DNA of 64,000 nt from Mycoplasma phocoeninasale. GTDB lineage: Bacteria > Bacillota_I > Bacilli_A > Mycoplasmatales > Metamycoplasmataceae. Shown piece by piece: positions 36,754 to 48,488 of this stretch (positions are counted from its first letter, which is position 1; every line of letters starts with the position of its first letter). The stretch is taken from assembly GCF_012934885.1 (NCBI RefSeq), contig NZ_CP051480.1, positions 558,001-622,000 on the forward strand, in the 5' to 3' direction. The position numbers and the translations under genes are program-made. A model generated the notes under the pieces. That model was given only the letters and a program-made list of their open reading frames with translations, was not told where the DNA came from and made no database searches.

Positions 36754-38631
36754 TTAAATAATATCTATACTTTTAATTTCTAAATTTAAAAAGCTTTTAA
36801 TTAAATTAATTATTTTTAATTTATTTTGTTCTGGTTTTTGAATTTCTATTTTAATTTCTTTTGCGAAATTTAAAAATTTATTAAATTGATTTTGTTCAAT
36901 TTTAGATATCCAAGAATCAATGTCAGAATTTTTATTAAAACCATAAGATAGCAATTTTTGTTTTGTTTGTTCTAATTTTAATTCTTTTAATAAGATTGAA
37001 GATTTTTTTACAAAATCATTTATTTCCTTTGCTATTTTCTGAGTATTTAAATCATTTGAGTTTGTTTGTTGTAATAAAAATATTTTTATTTTTTCAATTA
37101 AGTTTTGATTTCTAAGAATAACATATCCCGCAACAGGTAATTTGCTAAATTCCAAAATTCATTTTAATTCTAATATTGATTCTAAGGGGTTTGTAAATGA
37201 TAATTTTTCATTATTATTAAGTAACACGATAACTCTTTTATAAATATCTTCTCGAATTTTTAGTTGTTTTTGAGTATTTTTTATAAATTCCCTTTTCTTA
37301 TTTTCATCATTCAAAAGGTCTTTAATTTTTGACTTAACTAAATCGCTATAATTAGAATAGCTACCAAATCCAAAATTCATTTGTTTATACAATATTTTTA
37401 AGGCTTCTATAGATTTGCTAATCATATCATCTGAAATTTTATTGTCATTAATTTCATTAGCAAAATCTATTATTTTTTTAGAATCATTTAATAAGGAGAT
37501 TAACTCTTTATCTATTTCTTTACTAAACTTACTAGAAATTTCTAAAATTATTTTTTGGGTATTTTCCAGTGTGTTTGAATTATTTAATTTAACAATGTCT
37601 TCATTAGTTATAATTTCAGTATTTTTAATGTTGAAAAATTTATTTATTAAATTTTGTTTTTCATCAGAATATTTTTCATTATTTATATTTTGCATATTTA
37701 ATAAGGAAGCTAATTTATTTTCATAATCAGAACTTGATATATTCTTTTTTAATTCAGATACATTTTTCAAATAATTTTCAAACTGAGATTTTTTTGAATC
37801 CTCTATTTTTTTTAATTCTACTTTAAACATTTTTTCAGAATTTGGATTTTTTAATTCTAATTTTGAGAATAATTTATTTAATTTTTCAATCTCGCTCTTG
37901 GCAATTATTTTGGCATTTGAATTTCCATCATCCGGTGTTGGATTCGGAATTGGTTCTGGCATTAATTGTTGTTCTTGATTTTTGATTAAATCAAACTCTT
38001 CTTTGTCAGTTTTAATTCCCATTACATTTGCAGTATTCAAAGCAAATTTTACATAGAAATCAAGTGATTTACTTTCCTTTTTTAAAGTTAATTTTATTAA
38101 AGCATATTTTTTGACTGTTGGAGGCACGCTAGATGCTTCTGTTTTTATTTTAACAATTATTGTACCTCCAGGGTCAATTACAAAAGTACTATTTCCAGAT
38201 AATCTAATATTATCCTTAAAATTTTGTGGGGTTGAACTTTCAGTAATTGTTCCATTGTATGTAAATGAAACTTCTCTTCTTAATTTTTGTTCTTCATCCT
38301 CAGGTGCAGGGGTAATTTTTTTTGTGAATCCTTCGATTTTTAGATCTTTTGTAGCACTTATGTCACCCTTGCTTGATTTAACTTTAACAGCAAGCTCACC
38401 AGCTGTATCATTTGGAATAATGCTTTCTATCACATAAGTAAAGCCATTTGCTTTTCCATTAACTGTAACATCAGCTACTTTAACTGCACTAGCTAATTTG
38501 TTTTTATCAACAACAGTAACAGTAACGTTATTTAAACTATCCTGAACATCTTTTTGACTAGGATTATTAGGTTTTGGGTCCTCTTTTTTGGTTCCACCAC
38601 ATGATGCAGCGATCAATGGCAAGCTGATCAC
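36754..38631 (-). CDS. Lipoprotein cassette without ATG start (probable silent variant)
   Basis: About 625 aa from GTG 38631 with UGA as Trp. The frame continues upstream through the box as ILIKSLSPGSIAS but finds no ATG. The GTG lies inside the signal sequence and would give a leader without basic residues. After ISLPLIAASCGG and KKEDPKPNNPSQ comes a PF04200-like domain, then a YVKF-type domain. A Pro-rich linker (MPEPIPNPTPDDG) and a long Lys/Leu/Asn-rich, probably coiled helical C-terminal half follow. The 35-bp box is identical to that of the complete gene at 32445 but in opposite orientation, so inversion of about 6 kb would fuse this frame to that gene's start. Confidence 0.76.
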
Positions 38632-38646
38632 ACTCGCGATTGACCC
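38612..38646 (-). repeat. 35-bp recombination-box candidate, inverted copy 2
   Basis: It is identical over 35 bp to 32478-32512 on the opposite strand. CTCCA precedes GGG, as in the copy at 27165-27199. Confidence 0.85.
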
Positions 38647-39188
38647 TGGAGAAAGTGATTTTATTAGTATTTTTACTGAATTATTTATTAAAATTATTTG
38701 CTATTTTTTGGCTATCAAAATCATAAAAACAGTTCAAAAATTCAGTATTTAAATTACATAAATACTTATATTCAAACAAAATCAAAAAATATAAATAACA
38801 ATTTATGAAAGAGAGAAATATGAGTTATTTTAGTTATTGCATAAATAATATGATCAAAAACAATAATTAAAATGAATGGACATAAATTACAAAAAAACTC
38901 TACCATTACTATGGTTATTGTTAATAAAGTTAGAATACTTGTACAAAACTAAACAAAATTACATGTGAAGAAAATCAAAAGTTGACAAATACATTATCGA
39001 CGATACAGAAAACCCAAAATTAATAATTTCAAATACAAATATGTTATTTAAATTCACGAAATTTTGTGTTTAATTATATAATATATATAATTATATATTT
39101 TAAATTTCCATTTTATTTTATTGTTGTTTCTAAATCTGTCTTAAGAAAATAATAGTGTGAAAAATATTCATTAAGGAAAATTAATAAA
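38647..39188. other. Intergenic region upstream of a DUF285 gene
   Basis: This 540-bp AT-rich stretch holds no credible ORF. It should contain the promoter for 39189. TATAATATATAATTATATAT-type sequence near 39076-39095 could contribute a -10 element. Confidence 0.4.
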
Positions 39189-41858
39189 ATGAAAAATAAA
39201 TTAAAATTATTTAGTATTATCCCAGTTATTTCTATCATAAGTTTACCAGTTACTCTTATTTCAAGTAAAATTAATAATAAAAATGAGTCCAAAAATTTAT
39301 TTGACATTTCCATAATAAACAATTTGGAATTTAATTACGAAAATTCAAAAGTGCCGGCTACATATGATGGAACAATATGCACTAAAATTGGATATTTTAA
39401 AAACGAAAATGGTCAGTATCAAATTGAAAAATTTGATAAAAATGTGACTGCAGTTCCCAATGATTTACCAATTCAAATAACATCACTTAAAGACGCATTC
39501 AAGGATTGTGAAAATTTTAATCAGGATCTTTCTAGTTGAAATGTTGAAAGAGTCGCGGATATGTCGTCAATGTTTGAAAATGCGAAAAAATTTAATCAAA
39601 ATTTATTGAATTGAAATGTTGAGAATGTCAAAGAATACAAAAACTTTTATAAAGGATCTGCACTTAGTAACAATTTACAAAACATTCCACAAAAATTTCT
39701 GAGAAGTCTTAAATATTTAATTCCAAATCTTGAATTTGAAAAAACTGAAAAAATTACCAACCTTGTTGCGCAAAGAAATGAAATTATTAAAATAATTAGC
39801 GTCAATAATAATGAACCTAAAATTAATTGAGGAACATTAGCTTTTAATATTCTTTCACTAAGAGATGAATATATAGAAATAATGGTTTCCGATTATTCTG
39901 CTGCATATTATGATGATATAGTTAAAATTAAACTTAACTTCAAAAAAAATTTAGCAAAAGAGATTGTAATTGATAATTTAGCAAAAGTTAATAGCATAAC
40001 TGAAGATGAAGTTAAAAGAGTTATCAGTGAAGCTAATGTTGGTAAAAATATTCAATGAGATCAACTAAAAATTGCTATTGACAACGACCAAATAGTAATT
40101 TCTGTTTTAGATAGTAGTGAAGATTATTTAAAAAATGGCACTATTACTTTTAGGGTTGTAAAAAAATTAGACCTTGCTAGTGTTATTAAAATTGATCATC
40201 TGACAGTAGTTGCTGAAAATTCAATTGAGGAAATTACTAAATTAATAAAAGCGAAATATCCACAAATTGATCTTGATCAACTAGATTTTACAATGTTAAG
40301 CGCAGAAAATATCTTTGTAATTAAAGCAAAAGAAAATAGTGCTGATTATCTAGCTGAAGTTCGAATTAAACTTAATTTCAAAAAAAATTTAGCAGAGGAA
40401 ATTGCAATTGATAATTTAGCAAAAGTTAATAGCATTACTGAAGACGAAGTTAAAAGAGTTATCAGTGAAGCTAATGTTGGTAAAAATATTCAATGAGATC
40501 AACTAAAAATTGCTATTGACAACGACCAAATAGTAATTTCTGTTTTAGACAGTAGTGCTGATTATTTAAAAAATGATACTATTACTTTTAAGGTTGTAAA
40601 AAAATTAGATCTTGCTAGTGTCATTAAAATTGATCATCTGACAGTGGTTGATGAAAATTCAATTGAGGAAATTACTAAATTAATTGGAGAGAAATATCCA
40701 CAAATTGATCTTGATCAACTAGATTTTACAATGTTAAGCGCAGAAAATATCTTTGTAATTAAAGCAAAAGAAAATAGTGCTGATTATCTAGGTGAAGTTC
40801 AAATTAAACTTAATTTCAAAAAAAATTTAGCAGAGGAAATTGTAATTGATAATTTAGCAAAAGTTAATACCATCAGCGAAGAAGAAATCAAACGGGTTGT
40901 AAATGAAGCAAATTCCGGTAAAGAAATTAAATGAGACCAACTAAAAATTACCATCACTGGCAATAATATCACTATTAAAGTAGTTGATGGCAGTGCTGAT
41001 TATTCAAATACTACTCATCTTAGCTTTAATGTTGCTGTTAAAATTGATTTAACAAAAGAAATCAAAGTTAATAGCCTAGGTAAAGTTAATGCTATCAGCG
41101 AAGAAGAAATCAAACGTGTTTTAAATGAAGCAAATGCTGGTAAAGAAATTAAATGAGATCAACTAAAAATTACCATCACTGGCAATAATATCACTATTAA
41201 AGTAGTTGATGGCAGTGCTGATTATTCAAATATTAGCGATTTGAGCTTTGAAATTTCAGCTAAGCAAAATCTTAACACAATCATTAAAATTAATGAGACA
41301 CTAAAAGTTGAAGAGTTAACCATTAGTCAAGTTCAAAAACTAATAAAAGCGAAATATCCACAAATTGATCTTGATCAACTAGATTTTACAATGTTAAGCG
41401 CAGAAAATATCTTTGTAATTAAAGCAAAAGAAAATAGTGCTGATTATCTAGGTGAAGTTAAAATTACATTATCTAAAAAACAAAATATTCAAGATTTAAT
41501 TGCCGATAAAAAAATTAATTTTGAATTGGGTGAATTTGTAGATAAAGATATTTGTGATGATTGCTTAACTCCAATAATTAAAAATATTTTAAAATCTATT
41601 AATTTAGAGAATTTGAATTTCAAAATTAAAGTTGATAAATCAAATCAGAGAATTTTAGTTAATTTTGATTCAAATAGCAATTGTTTTGGTGAGTTAATGT
41701 TTCATTATCAATTAACCAAAGTTCATGATAAAACAAAAAATATTGTTATTATCCTAATCACTATTTTTCTAGTGATTGCTATTGCTATTGCTGCTTTAAT
41801 TGCTATTATTGTAAAAAGAAAGAGAAAATTAAGAAATAAACAAACCATTGATAAATAA
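39189..41858 (+). CDS. DUF285/BspA-like surface protein, short paralogue with 438-bp repeats and C-terminal anchor
   Basis: 889 aa with UGA as Trp. AAGGA lies about 10 nt before the ATG. A signal peptide precedes the conserved block (YDGTICTKIGYF, then AFKDCENFNQDLS). Only two DUF285 units follow, against ten or more in the minus-strand paralogues. The rest is repeats of about 146 aa with ISEANVGKNIQWDQLKI and KYPQIDLDQLDFTML motifs, closely related to those of the gene at 1-5528. The C-terminus is a strong membrane helix (IVIILITIFLVIAIAIAALI) followed by VKRKRKLRNK. It gives the complete plan expected for the truncated gene at the left edge. Confidence 0.9.
39950..41480 (+). repeat. 438-bp coding repeat, about three copies
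   Basis: ATTGATAATTTAGC recurs at about 39969, 40407 and 40845, 438 bp (146 codons) apart. A related, more diverged unit follows to about 41480. Parts are nearly identical to the inverted 441-bp array at 1-3450, for example around the KYPQID and NEANAGK motifs. Confidence 0.88.
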
Positions 41859-41994
41859 AATTAAATTTTATTCAATTTAAATATTTTTGAAAAAATCAGA
41901 ATTTATAATGTGCATTTTTAAAAGGAATTGTATCTTAAAAAATAGTAGCTTAATTTTATAAATCATTGCTTATTATTTTGATTTATTTTTTTGT

Positions 41995-42002
41995 TATAAA
42001 AT
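41995..42002 (+). promoter_or_regulatory. -10 element close to the start codon
   Basis: TATAAAAT ends 6 nt before the ATG at 42009 and no Shine-Dalgarno is present. Transcription would start at or very near the start codon, giving a leaderless message. Confidence 0.45.
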
Positions 42003-42008
42003 TAGATT

Positions 42009-43319
42009 ATGCAAGAAATATATTTAAAACAAAAACAGTTAAGTGAAAGCTCTTATATCGATATTGAAAGTCGCATTGAAATGCTTAAAAAACTAAAGGC
42101 TATTATTAAAGCAAATGAAGAAGCGATTTTCTGAGCCTTAAAGAAAGATTTAAATAAGCATAAAAATGAAACTTATTTAAGTGAGCTAGCAATTACTTAT
42201 CAAGAGCTTAATTTAGCGATTAAAAAAACCAAAAGTTGAGCAAAGGCCAAACGTGTTAAGAGTCCTTTTTATTTAATTGGCTCAAAATCACAAACTATTT
42301 TTCGACCACGCGGACATGTTTTGATTATTAGCCCCTGAAACTATCCCGTTTATTTAACACTAAGTCCCTTAATTTCGGCAATTAGTGCTGGTAACCGCAT
42401 TATGATTAAAAGCTCAGAGCATAGCCAAAATACAAGTGATTTATTAATTAAACTAATTAACAATAACTTTGATTCATCGTTAATTTACTGCTCTGATACA
42501 TCGCTTGATAGTGCTAAATGACTGCTTGAACAAAAATTTGACATGATTTTCTTTACCGGGAGCACAAGTGTCGGCAAAATTGTTTATGAAAAAGCAGCTA
42601 AACATTTAACACCGGTAGTGCTAGAACTTGGTGGTAAATGTCCGGTTATTGTTGATGAACTTAAAGATCTGAGAGTAATGGTAGATAATATCTTTAATGC
42701 TAAAATTCTAAATTTAGGACAGACATGTATTGCCCCTGATTTTCTATTAGTTAAAGAGAGTCAAGTTAATGATATCATGACACTCTTTAACCAAAAGATG
42801 TCTGAGTTTAAAAGTCATTTAGAGATTGCTAAAATTATTAATGATGCCAACGTAAATAGACTTAATGATATTAGCAATTATAGCTTTAATGAACATAAAC
42901 TAACCTTTATGAAAGCGGATTTTAGCCAAAAAATTATGAATGAGGAAATTTTTGGTCCAATTCTACCAATTGTTATCTACAAGAGTGAAGAGGACCTAAA
43001 AAATATATTAATAAAAATGGAAAGCCCGCTAGCAATTTATGTTTTCTCTGATAATAAAATTTTCATAAATAATATTTTTAAGTATGCGAAAAGTGGTTCT
43101 TTTGTTGTCAACGATAGTATTGGTTTTATTGCCAATTACAATCTACCATTTGGTGGTATTGGGAGTTCTGGAATCGGCCGCAGCCATGGATATGCCGGCT
43201 TCAAATCGTTTAGTTATGAACAAAGTTATTTTAAAAGAAACTTTTTACATAACCTAAAATTACAATCGCATCCGTATACTGAAAAGAAACTAAATCTAAT
43301 AAAAAAATTTATTAAGTAA
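42009..43319 (+). CDS. Aldehyde dehydrogenase (class 3-like)
   Basis: 436 aa with UGA as Trp. NAD(P)+-dependent oxidation of aldehydes to acids is the family reaction; the cellular substrate is unknown. Motifs are in order: RGHVLIISPWNYP (about 101-113), FTGSTSVGK (182-190), ELGGKCP with the general base at Glu206, NLGQTC with catalytic Cys240, and EEIFGPILP. The short length and the NYP/ELGGK style fit the class 3 or YwdH-type family, usually cytoplasmic or membrane-associated. No signal peptide is seen. It is monocistronic between a surface-protein gene and its own terminator. Confidence 0.92.
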
Positions 43320-43342
43320 TTAATAATCTAACGCAACAAACT

Positions 43343-43366
43343 AATCCATATTCGATGGATTTTTTG
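43343..43366 (+). terminator. Terminator of the aldehyde dehydrogenase gene
   Basis: AATCCAT pairs with ATGGATT around a 5-nt loop and is followed by TTTTT. Confidence 0.8.
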
Positions 43367-43654
43367 TTTTTATATTCACTATAATTTCGAAAATTTTTGA
43401 TCTCTCAACATTAAATTAGAGCTTTGTATATTGATTATAAACTATTATATTTTTCTTAATGTTATTGGTAAATAAAGTCAGTAAACAAATGTTAGAACCG
43501 TTAATTTATACTTATTTGATTGTAAAATACACTAGGAATTATCATTTATTTATTAAATAAATAAATTAAGAATTTGTATATGCTCTGGTCATTATTGCGA
43601 CCGTTTAGCTTATGTTAAAATTTAGAAAAATAACAAGTAAAAAAGGAAGTTACT

Positions 43655-44713
43655 ATGAAAAAAATTAAATGAATAATTGCTTTATCACTACCTATTGTTG
43701 CAACACCATTAGTTGCTGCAGCATGTGGCAGTAAAGATATGATGAAGGATAAAACCCCACCTCCAAAAGAAACACCAAAAGATCCGATGATAACACCACC
43801 AAATGATGGCATGCCACCAAAAAATGACATGCCAGGACAGATGATACCAAAAGATCCAACTCCAACGCCACCAAAGAATGATATCCCACAAACACCACCA
43901 TCAAAAGATATTCCGCCTAAGAAAGATACACCTCAAAATCCACCAAAGATGGACAATCCAAAAGATCCGATGATAACACCACCAAATAATGGTAGTCCGC
44001 AAAATCCACCAAAGATGGATATGCCCAATAATCCAAACATGATGATGCCTGAAACTCAAAAACCAACTCCACCAGTAATGCCAAAAGTTGAAACGCAAGA
44101 AGAAAGAATAATTAAGTTTAGATGATTAGCTTTATACTATTTAGCTTATAAGGGATTACTAAACACAAATGAATTTAATTATGATAAAAATGAGTATATA
44201 AGAGATATGTTTGTATACTTAGGAGATAAGGATAAGAAAAATATGAGTGTTTTAAACACGGCAGTAGATCTTTTGGCAACTTTTAGAAGCAATAATTCAG
44301 ATCTTATAAACTACATAAAGGATCAACTAAAACTTCAAGAAAGTTCTATGAATAATGCATATAAGAATTTTTGAAGTTTTTTGGATAATATATACAATGA
44401 TTTTGTTAAACATTTTAACAAAGACGAGAATTTCAACATACGAGTTTTTCTTAAATATTGAGAAGAATTAAAAACTATTGGAACAAAGGATTATCCATTT
44501 ACATATGCGGGATATTGATTCCAAATTTTGTTTCATCTAAATAATTATTCACATTCTAATATGGAAGTTAGCAATGCGGCTAAGAGTGTTTTTGACCAAA
44601 TAGTTGCGTCTTTTACAAAACCAGATTCAGCTATTGTTATTGCTAACATTGAAAAAGAAGTTTCAACAATTAAAAACTATTTAGAAAATTTAGATAATAC
44701 ATCAAAGAAATAA
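43655..44713 (+). CDS. Proline-rich lipoprotein
   Basis: 352 aa with UGA as Trp. AAGGAAG lies upstream of the ATG. The lipobox is VAAAC with Cys24. Residues about 29-140 are a Pro/Lys/Asp/Met-rich tract with repeated KDPMITPPN and QNPPKMD motifs, probably an extended stalk. A predominantly helical domain without recognised family (from about 145) contains WSFLDNIYNDFVKHFNKDEN. I do not recognise its function. Two decayed relatives lie downstream (44750-45440 and 46230-47060), so this belongs to a once-tandem family. Confidence 0.85.
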
Positions 44714-44749
44714 TATAAAAAAGAAATTTAGGTCACATTTCTCATGCTG

Positions 44750-45440
44750 ATTAATCATTGGCAGCATTTTACTAATCTAAAGTCATTTTATGGATATAAT
44801 ACGATACCAAAATCTTATATATACCTAGATAATTTAAATAATATTGATAAAACCAACTGATTGCAATAAAAAACAATTATGTTATTTTAAATATTATGGA
44901 ATTGTCATTAGAAATGGCTAACTTTATGCATTTTCAACTTAGCTAAGAATATGACACTTTAAAATTGCTGCAATCTAAATCAAATAATAGTGCTGGCTTA
45001 ATAAATAGTTAAATTAATTTATTAAAATAGGTTAAAACAGCAAAAAACAACAACATCCAACAGTTAATTTTTTGCTAATCAAAAGAACTAATCAACCAAA
45101 ATAAAATGTTTTGAGATTTATTGGATATTTTTCAAGAATTTAGTGATAATGATAAAAATATTAATATTCATGTCTTTATAAAATGTTTAAAAAATTGAAG
45201 AATTTCAATAAATTTGAACTTTATATATTTTTATTACTTTATTTTGATTAGATAATTTTGACACTACTGCTAAAAAAAATGGTGAAAATAGTGCATTATT
45301 CAAAGTTTTTGTTGAATCAGATCAAATGACTTTATCAAACAAAACTATTTTAACAATGAAAATGCCATTGCCGAAATGAAAAAACAAATTAATTAAATTT
45401 GTGAAAATAAATAATTATTTAGTTAAGTAAATTTTAAATT
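44750..45440 (+). pseudogene. Remnant of a lipoprotein related to 43655-44713
   Basis: Around 45108-45200 the translated fragment FWDLLDIFQEFSDNDKNI and the following HVFIK resemble FWSFLDNIYNDFVKHFNKDE and RVFLKYW of the intact gene. All frames are interrupted and no signal sequence remains. Boundaries are approximate. Confidence 0.5.
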
Positions 45441-45461
45441 AAAAATGTAAAGGAATAATAT

Positions 45462-46151
45462 ATGAAGAAAAAAAATCTTAAATGATTAGCAATTTTACCC
45501 GTAACCATTACTGTGTTTCCACTTATAGCGGCTTCATGTAATTTTAATCAAGTTAAAACTGATGCCCTATATTTGAATTTATACTCATTAACTTTTGCTG
45601 AATTTGGAAAATTTCTCAAAATTGAAGATTATAAAAGTTATAAATTCCTAAATGAAGCAAAGAAGATACTGAATCAATTAGAGAAGAAGGATAGTAATAA
45701 CAAGAAGGTGTTAGATAATGCTAGATTACTTCTAGCAGACTATGAAAATTACTTAAATAATGGAAGAGAAGCATCAGAAAATGATGATTTAATTCAAGAT
45801 ATTATTACAATACCTCCAGTTAAATATTTAGATATTTTTTCATTTTTAGATTCAAAAAATAATTCAATATCTAAATTACCGGGCAATTCAAATAAATTTT
45901 TTTCAGAATTAGAAATTTTCAAGAAATATTGGGAATTTATTAGTAATTCAAGATTGTTGGTAGTTAACTATTTATATTTATTTTATCCATTAAATCTCTT
46001 AGAAAACTCATTGCAAAAGAATATAGGAAATAAAGAATCGATTACTGAAATAATTAATTTTTTCAAAGCTAAAATAAGTGCCAAATCATCATTAAAATTA
46101 TGAGATATAAATAAAGTTTCTAAAATACTAAAGATTCTTGAAATTAACTAA
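45462..46151 (+). CDS. Lipoprotein of unknown function
   Basis: 229 aa with UGA as Trp; the ATG follows AAAGGAAT. The signal peptide MKKKNLKWLAILPV leads to lipobox Cys26 (LIAASC). The mature part is helical in character, rich in Lys, Leu, Asn and Ser, with no domain I recognise. Its neighbours are lipoproteins and lipoprotein remnants. It may be a diverged or shortened member of the 43655 family lacking the Pro-rich stalk. Confidence 0.8.
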
Positions 46152-46174
46152 TCATATAATTACTATTACAAAAT

Positions 46175-46197
46175 AAAATCTCCGCTGAGGAAATTTT
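46175..46197 (+). terminator. Weak hairpin after the 45462 gene
   Basis: AAAATCTCC pairs with GGAAATTTT with one mismatch around a 5-nt loop. Only a short T-rich stretch follows. Confidence 0.4.
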
Positions 46198-46229
46198 ATG
46201 TTTTTTACGGTTTTTGTTAGCTTCTTTTT

Positions 46230-47060
46230 GGTGAAAATTTTAAAGGCATGAAATTTATTAATATAATTGGCAATTTAAACCAAACAAGTATTTCTATATA
46301 CAAGAATTTGGAACAAAATTTCTTTACCTATTATTATTGCCAACAACTCCAGCATGTGTCGGTAAAGATGTGATTAGAGATAAAATCTCAACACGAAACG
46401 GTATATTGAAATATCTAAAGTTTAAACCTCTGAAATGAACACACCGACTATGAAGTTATGTTATAAATTCTATCAGCTAAGCCAGAAAAATCTAAATATA
46501 CTAAACCTCAAACTTTACCTAAAATAAAAAATCCAATATTAAATTAGAGCCAATTTTACCGTGACAAATACAAACAAAATTAGTCAGAAGATTTATTAAT
46601 ATTAGAAATAATATGGATTAGTTTGTTAAGTCTTAATTTAGAACATATCTAAATTTTAATTCCTGTAGAAAACATCATCAAAGATTTAGTTATTAAATTA
46701 CCAAAAAAATAAAATGCTTTAAAATGGACTATTATCAGTAGAAGACCATGAAAAAACACTTCCTAATCAAATAAATTTTGTAGGCTTATGGCTGATATTT
46801 CGACAATGCTGGTAGGGGTGAATTATTTTAGGTTTTTTAAAATTTTAATGAATAATTTGATGGCTACTTAAAAAAACTTAATATCTGTGATACATAATTC
46901 AAAATTGTAGCTTAAAATCAACCTCATCAAAAATGATTTTCCCATTCTACTACGATAAATTATTCAAAATTGGAGTATTAAAAACTATGAAAATTTATTA
47001 CAAAAAGTAAATATGGGCAATTTTTTTACAGCTTTTTATACTAAATAAAATATTAATTGG
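46230..47060 (+). pseudogene. Decayed lipoprotein copy
   Basis: At 46320-46395 the sequence TTACCTATTATTATTGCC and onward resembles the signal-peptide and lipobox region of the gene at 43655, including a degenerate GCATGTG(T/G)CGGTAAAGAT. Later stretches keep isolated similarities, but every frame has stops. Boundaries are approximate. Confidence 0.5.
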
Positions 47061-47227
47061 GCAAATATAGAGATGATAAAAGCGATGATATAGCAACTGA
47101 AAAATTATTACTGTAGTTAGTGATACTATTTTATAGGCAAAAAAGGATCATTAACTTCATGTAATTTTACAAAAATTAAAATGAAAATTAAGTCATTTGA
47201 CGATGGCTTTATAATTTTTGTATCATA

Positions 47228-47270
47228 AAAAAATACACACAGACTAGCAATTTTAAATCTGTGTGTTTTT
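47228..47270 (-). terminator. Terminator of the 47283-48488 lipoprotein
   Basis: ACACACAGA pairs with TCTGTGTGT around a 14-nt loop. On the minus strand the hairpin is followed by ATTTTTTTATG; T runs also flank it on the plus strand. Confidence 0.75.
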
Positions 47271-47282
47271 TATTAAATATAA

Positions 47283-48488
47283 TTACTTATTCATCTTCAT
47301 CATATTCATCATTTTTAATTCTTCGTTTATTTTATCTTCGATTTCATACAGCATTTTAAATGATTTTATATGTTCAAAATCTAGCATTTTTTCAAATTTT
47401 TTTGTTAAATCAAGTTTTTTAACTCTTGATAATTCAGAAGCTAAGTATGCGAAAATTTGTCCAGAATCTTTATCGCTTTTTCATTTTGTTTCAATAAAGT
47501 TTTTAAATTCATTATATTTACTTGGACTTCTCTTTTCAAGCCCTTCAATTGTAGAAAGAATTCCGAACTTTACTCTAAGATTAATGATTTCTCCTCTAAG
47601 CTTGTATACCTTATCAGTTTCTTTGAGAGCATTTAGTTTTTGTCTATACATATCTTTAATAGAATTTGAAGCTAAAATAGAATTAATTAATCCTAGTGTC
47701 TCTCTTTTTTGAATATCTAGTGTTAATTTCATTCCTTTTTCAAATAAAGACAATTCTATATTAGATGACTTTGGTTTATTTTCTTCTAACTTAAATATTA
47801 CATAATGAGTAGATTTAATATTTGAATCATTTTTTATAGTAATTCTAGCGTTTAAATGAGTATCAGTAAAGAAGTAAGTAAAGTCATCTGTGTCAATTGA
47901 AAAACCTTGAAGATTAGAAATTATTAAATCTTTGAAATTAAAATTATAATTTTCTAACTTAGTAATCTTATTTTTGAATTCAAACTGAACGTTTTTAATT
48001 TTATCCAATTCTGCTTTAGTTTTGTCAAATTCATCTTTTTGAATTATTGCGCCAGTAGCTTTATTTGTAGTATCAATTGTAAATTTAACATAAATAGTAT
48101 ATTCTTTATTCTCTATAGAAACCTTTAGTTCAACTTGCGCTTCTTTTTCATTTTTTACGATGAAATTAGATTTTGTCATATCTGATAAAATCATAAATTC
48201 TTTGTCTGAAATTGCTATGTTTTGAATTGAAAATTCTTTTGCATCAGTAATTGATTTATTGTATGTAAAAGTAGCTGCATTCAATTTATTTTTTATTTGT
48301 TCCTCAGTTAATTTTGGATTAGGTTCTGGCATTGGTTGAGGCATAGGATTTGGAGCTGGATTAGGGTTATTGGGATTTGGGTTGGGTTTGGGATTGTCTG
48401 TATTGTTGCATGCTGCGGCAACTAATGGTAAAGTTAGTACACTTGCAATCGAACCGATTGAAATCATTATTTTTGTAAGTTTTTTCAT
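47283..48488 (-). CDS. Modular lipoprotein, complete
   Basis: 401 aa with UGA as Trp. AAAGGAG lies 10-11 nt before the ATG. MKKLTKIMISIGSIASV with lipobox Cys27 (LVAAAC) is closely similar to the expression-site gene at 32445, but its box DNA is diverged and it has its own start. A Pro/Asn-rich linker (PNPNNPNPAPNPMP) precedes two YVKF-type domains. The C-terminal domain has TIEGLEKRSPSKYNEF, matching VIEGLENSEPKKYEEF in the cassette at 25496. It is a stand-alone member of the same modular family. Function unknown; surface antigen by inference. Confidence 0.88.

Noticed and set aside
25496-38646. Recombinase gene inside the invertible locus
   Set aside because: No frame carries a tyrosine or serine recombinase signature; if one exists it is outside the window.
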